DNA of 5,461 bases, from assembly GCA_030431165.1 (NCBI GenBank), contig JAUIJQ010000250.1, positions 1-5,461 on the forward strand, written 5' to 3'. Source of the stretch: Rhodothermia bacterium (GTDB taxonomy: Bacteria; Bacteroidota; Rhodothermia; Rhodothermales; JABDKH01). Position 1 is the first letter of the stretch; each line of letters starts with the position of its first letter. Both the position numbers and the translations under genes were made by a program. The notes beneath the pieces are model-generated. The model did not search any database. It was not told where the DNA came from and saw only the letters and a list, made by a program, of their open reading frames with translations. Below are positions 5,394 to 5,461 of the stretch, one piece after another.

Positions 5394-5461
5394 GTGACCA
5401 ATAGAACTGATCCCGACTTCCGACCTGACCAACGCGCAATGAAGAATCGCAAAGAAGCTGA
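5394..5461 (+). CDS. Possible 5' end of a rightward gene, cut by the window edge
   Basis: A frame opens after TGA at 5358-5360, offers GTG at 5394 and in-frame ATG at 5439, and runs open to the window end. From GTG it reads MTNRTDPDFRPDQRAMKNRK and continues, a hydrophilic start typical of a cytoplasmic protein. This short stretch is reminiscent of the N-termini of acyl-CoA carboxyltransferase subunits, but it is far too short to name. No clear Shine-Dalgarno precedes either start. It would be divergent from the thioredoxin-TPR gene. With only 22 full codons it could be chance. Confidence 0.35.
   Translation, partial: MTNRTDPDFRPDQRAMKNRKEA

Overview
The window is about 60% GC and holds ordinary bacterial chromosomal genes. 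It carries the 3' part of an RNase Z gene, a fused ABC exporter half-transporter, a CxxC peroxidase-like protein, the radical SAM enzyme ArsS, and, convergent to these, a CnoX/YbbN-type thioredoxin-TPR protein. Three protein signatures lean towards the high-GC Bacteroidota/Rhodothermota side of the FCB group: the 'LGHFSARY' motif of RNase Z, the 'FLQEHVTGMSIVQLFGRE' coupling region of the exporter, and the thioredoxin-TPR protein. Weak Shine-Dalgarno sites and TTG/GTG starts agree with this. The assignment comes from remembered family signatures, not from a search.

Layout: positions 1-629 (+) are the C-terminal two thirds of RNase Z, cut by the window edge. After 60 bp, positions 690-2624 (+) encode a 644-residue ABC exporter half. 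A 143-bp spacer (2625-2767) contains a short tandem duplication, inverted repeats and an AT-rich promoter-like island. Positions 2768-3103 (+) encode an AhpD/carboxymuconolactone-decarboxylase-fold protein of the type that accompanies ArsS. A 107-bp spacer with a four-copy 11-bp repeat leads to arsS (3211-4338, +). The thioredoxin-TPR gene (5166-4363, -) converges on arsS, leaving only 24 bp between the two stop codons. The last 295 bp hold the upstream region of that gene, a 14-bp tandem repeat array, and what looks like the first codons of another rightward gene (5394 onward).

The most specialised content is the pair at 2768-4338. ArsS is known to join a 5'-deoxyadenosyl group to dimethylarsinous acid, the committed step to arsenosugars; the small peroxidase-like protein is its frequent neighbour and has no settled function. 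The arsenite methyltransferase ArsM that supplies the substrate, and the downstream sugar-processing genes, are not in the window, so this is a minimal or scattered version of the pathway. In some relatives, redox or cluster cysteines of both proteins are replaced by selenocysteine; here both genes are all-cysteine. The RNase Z, exporter and thioredoxin genes look like general housekeeping, and no link to arsenic can be shown from the sequence.
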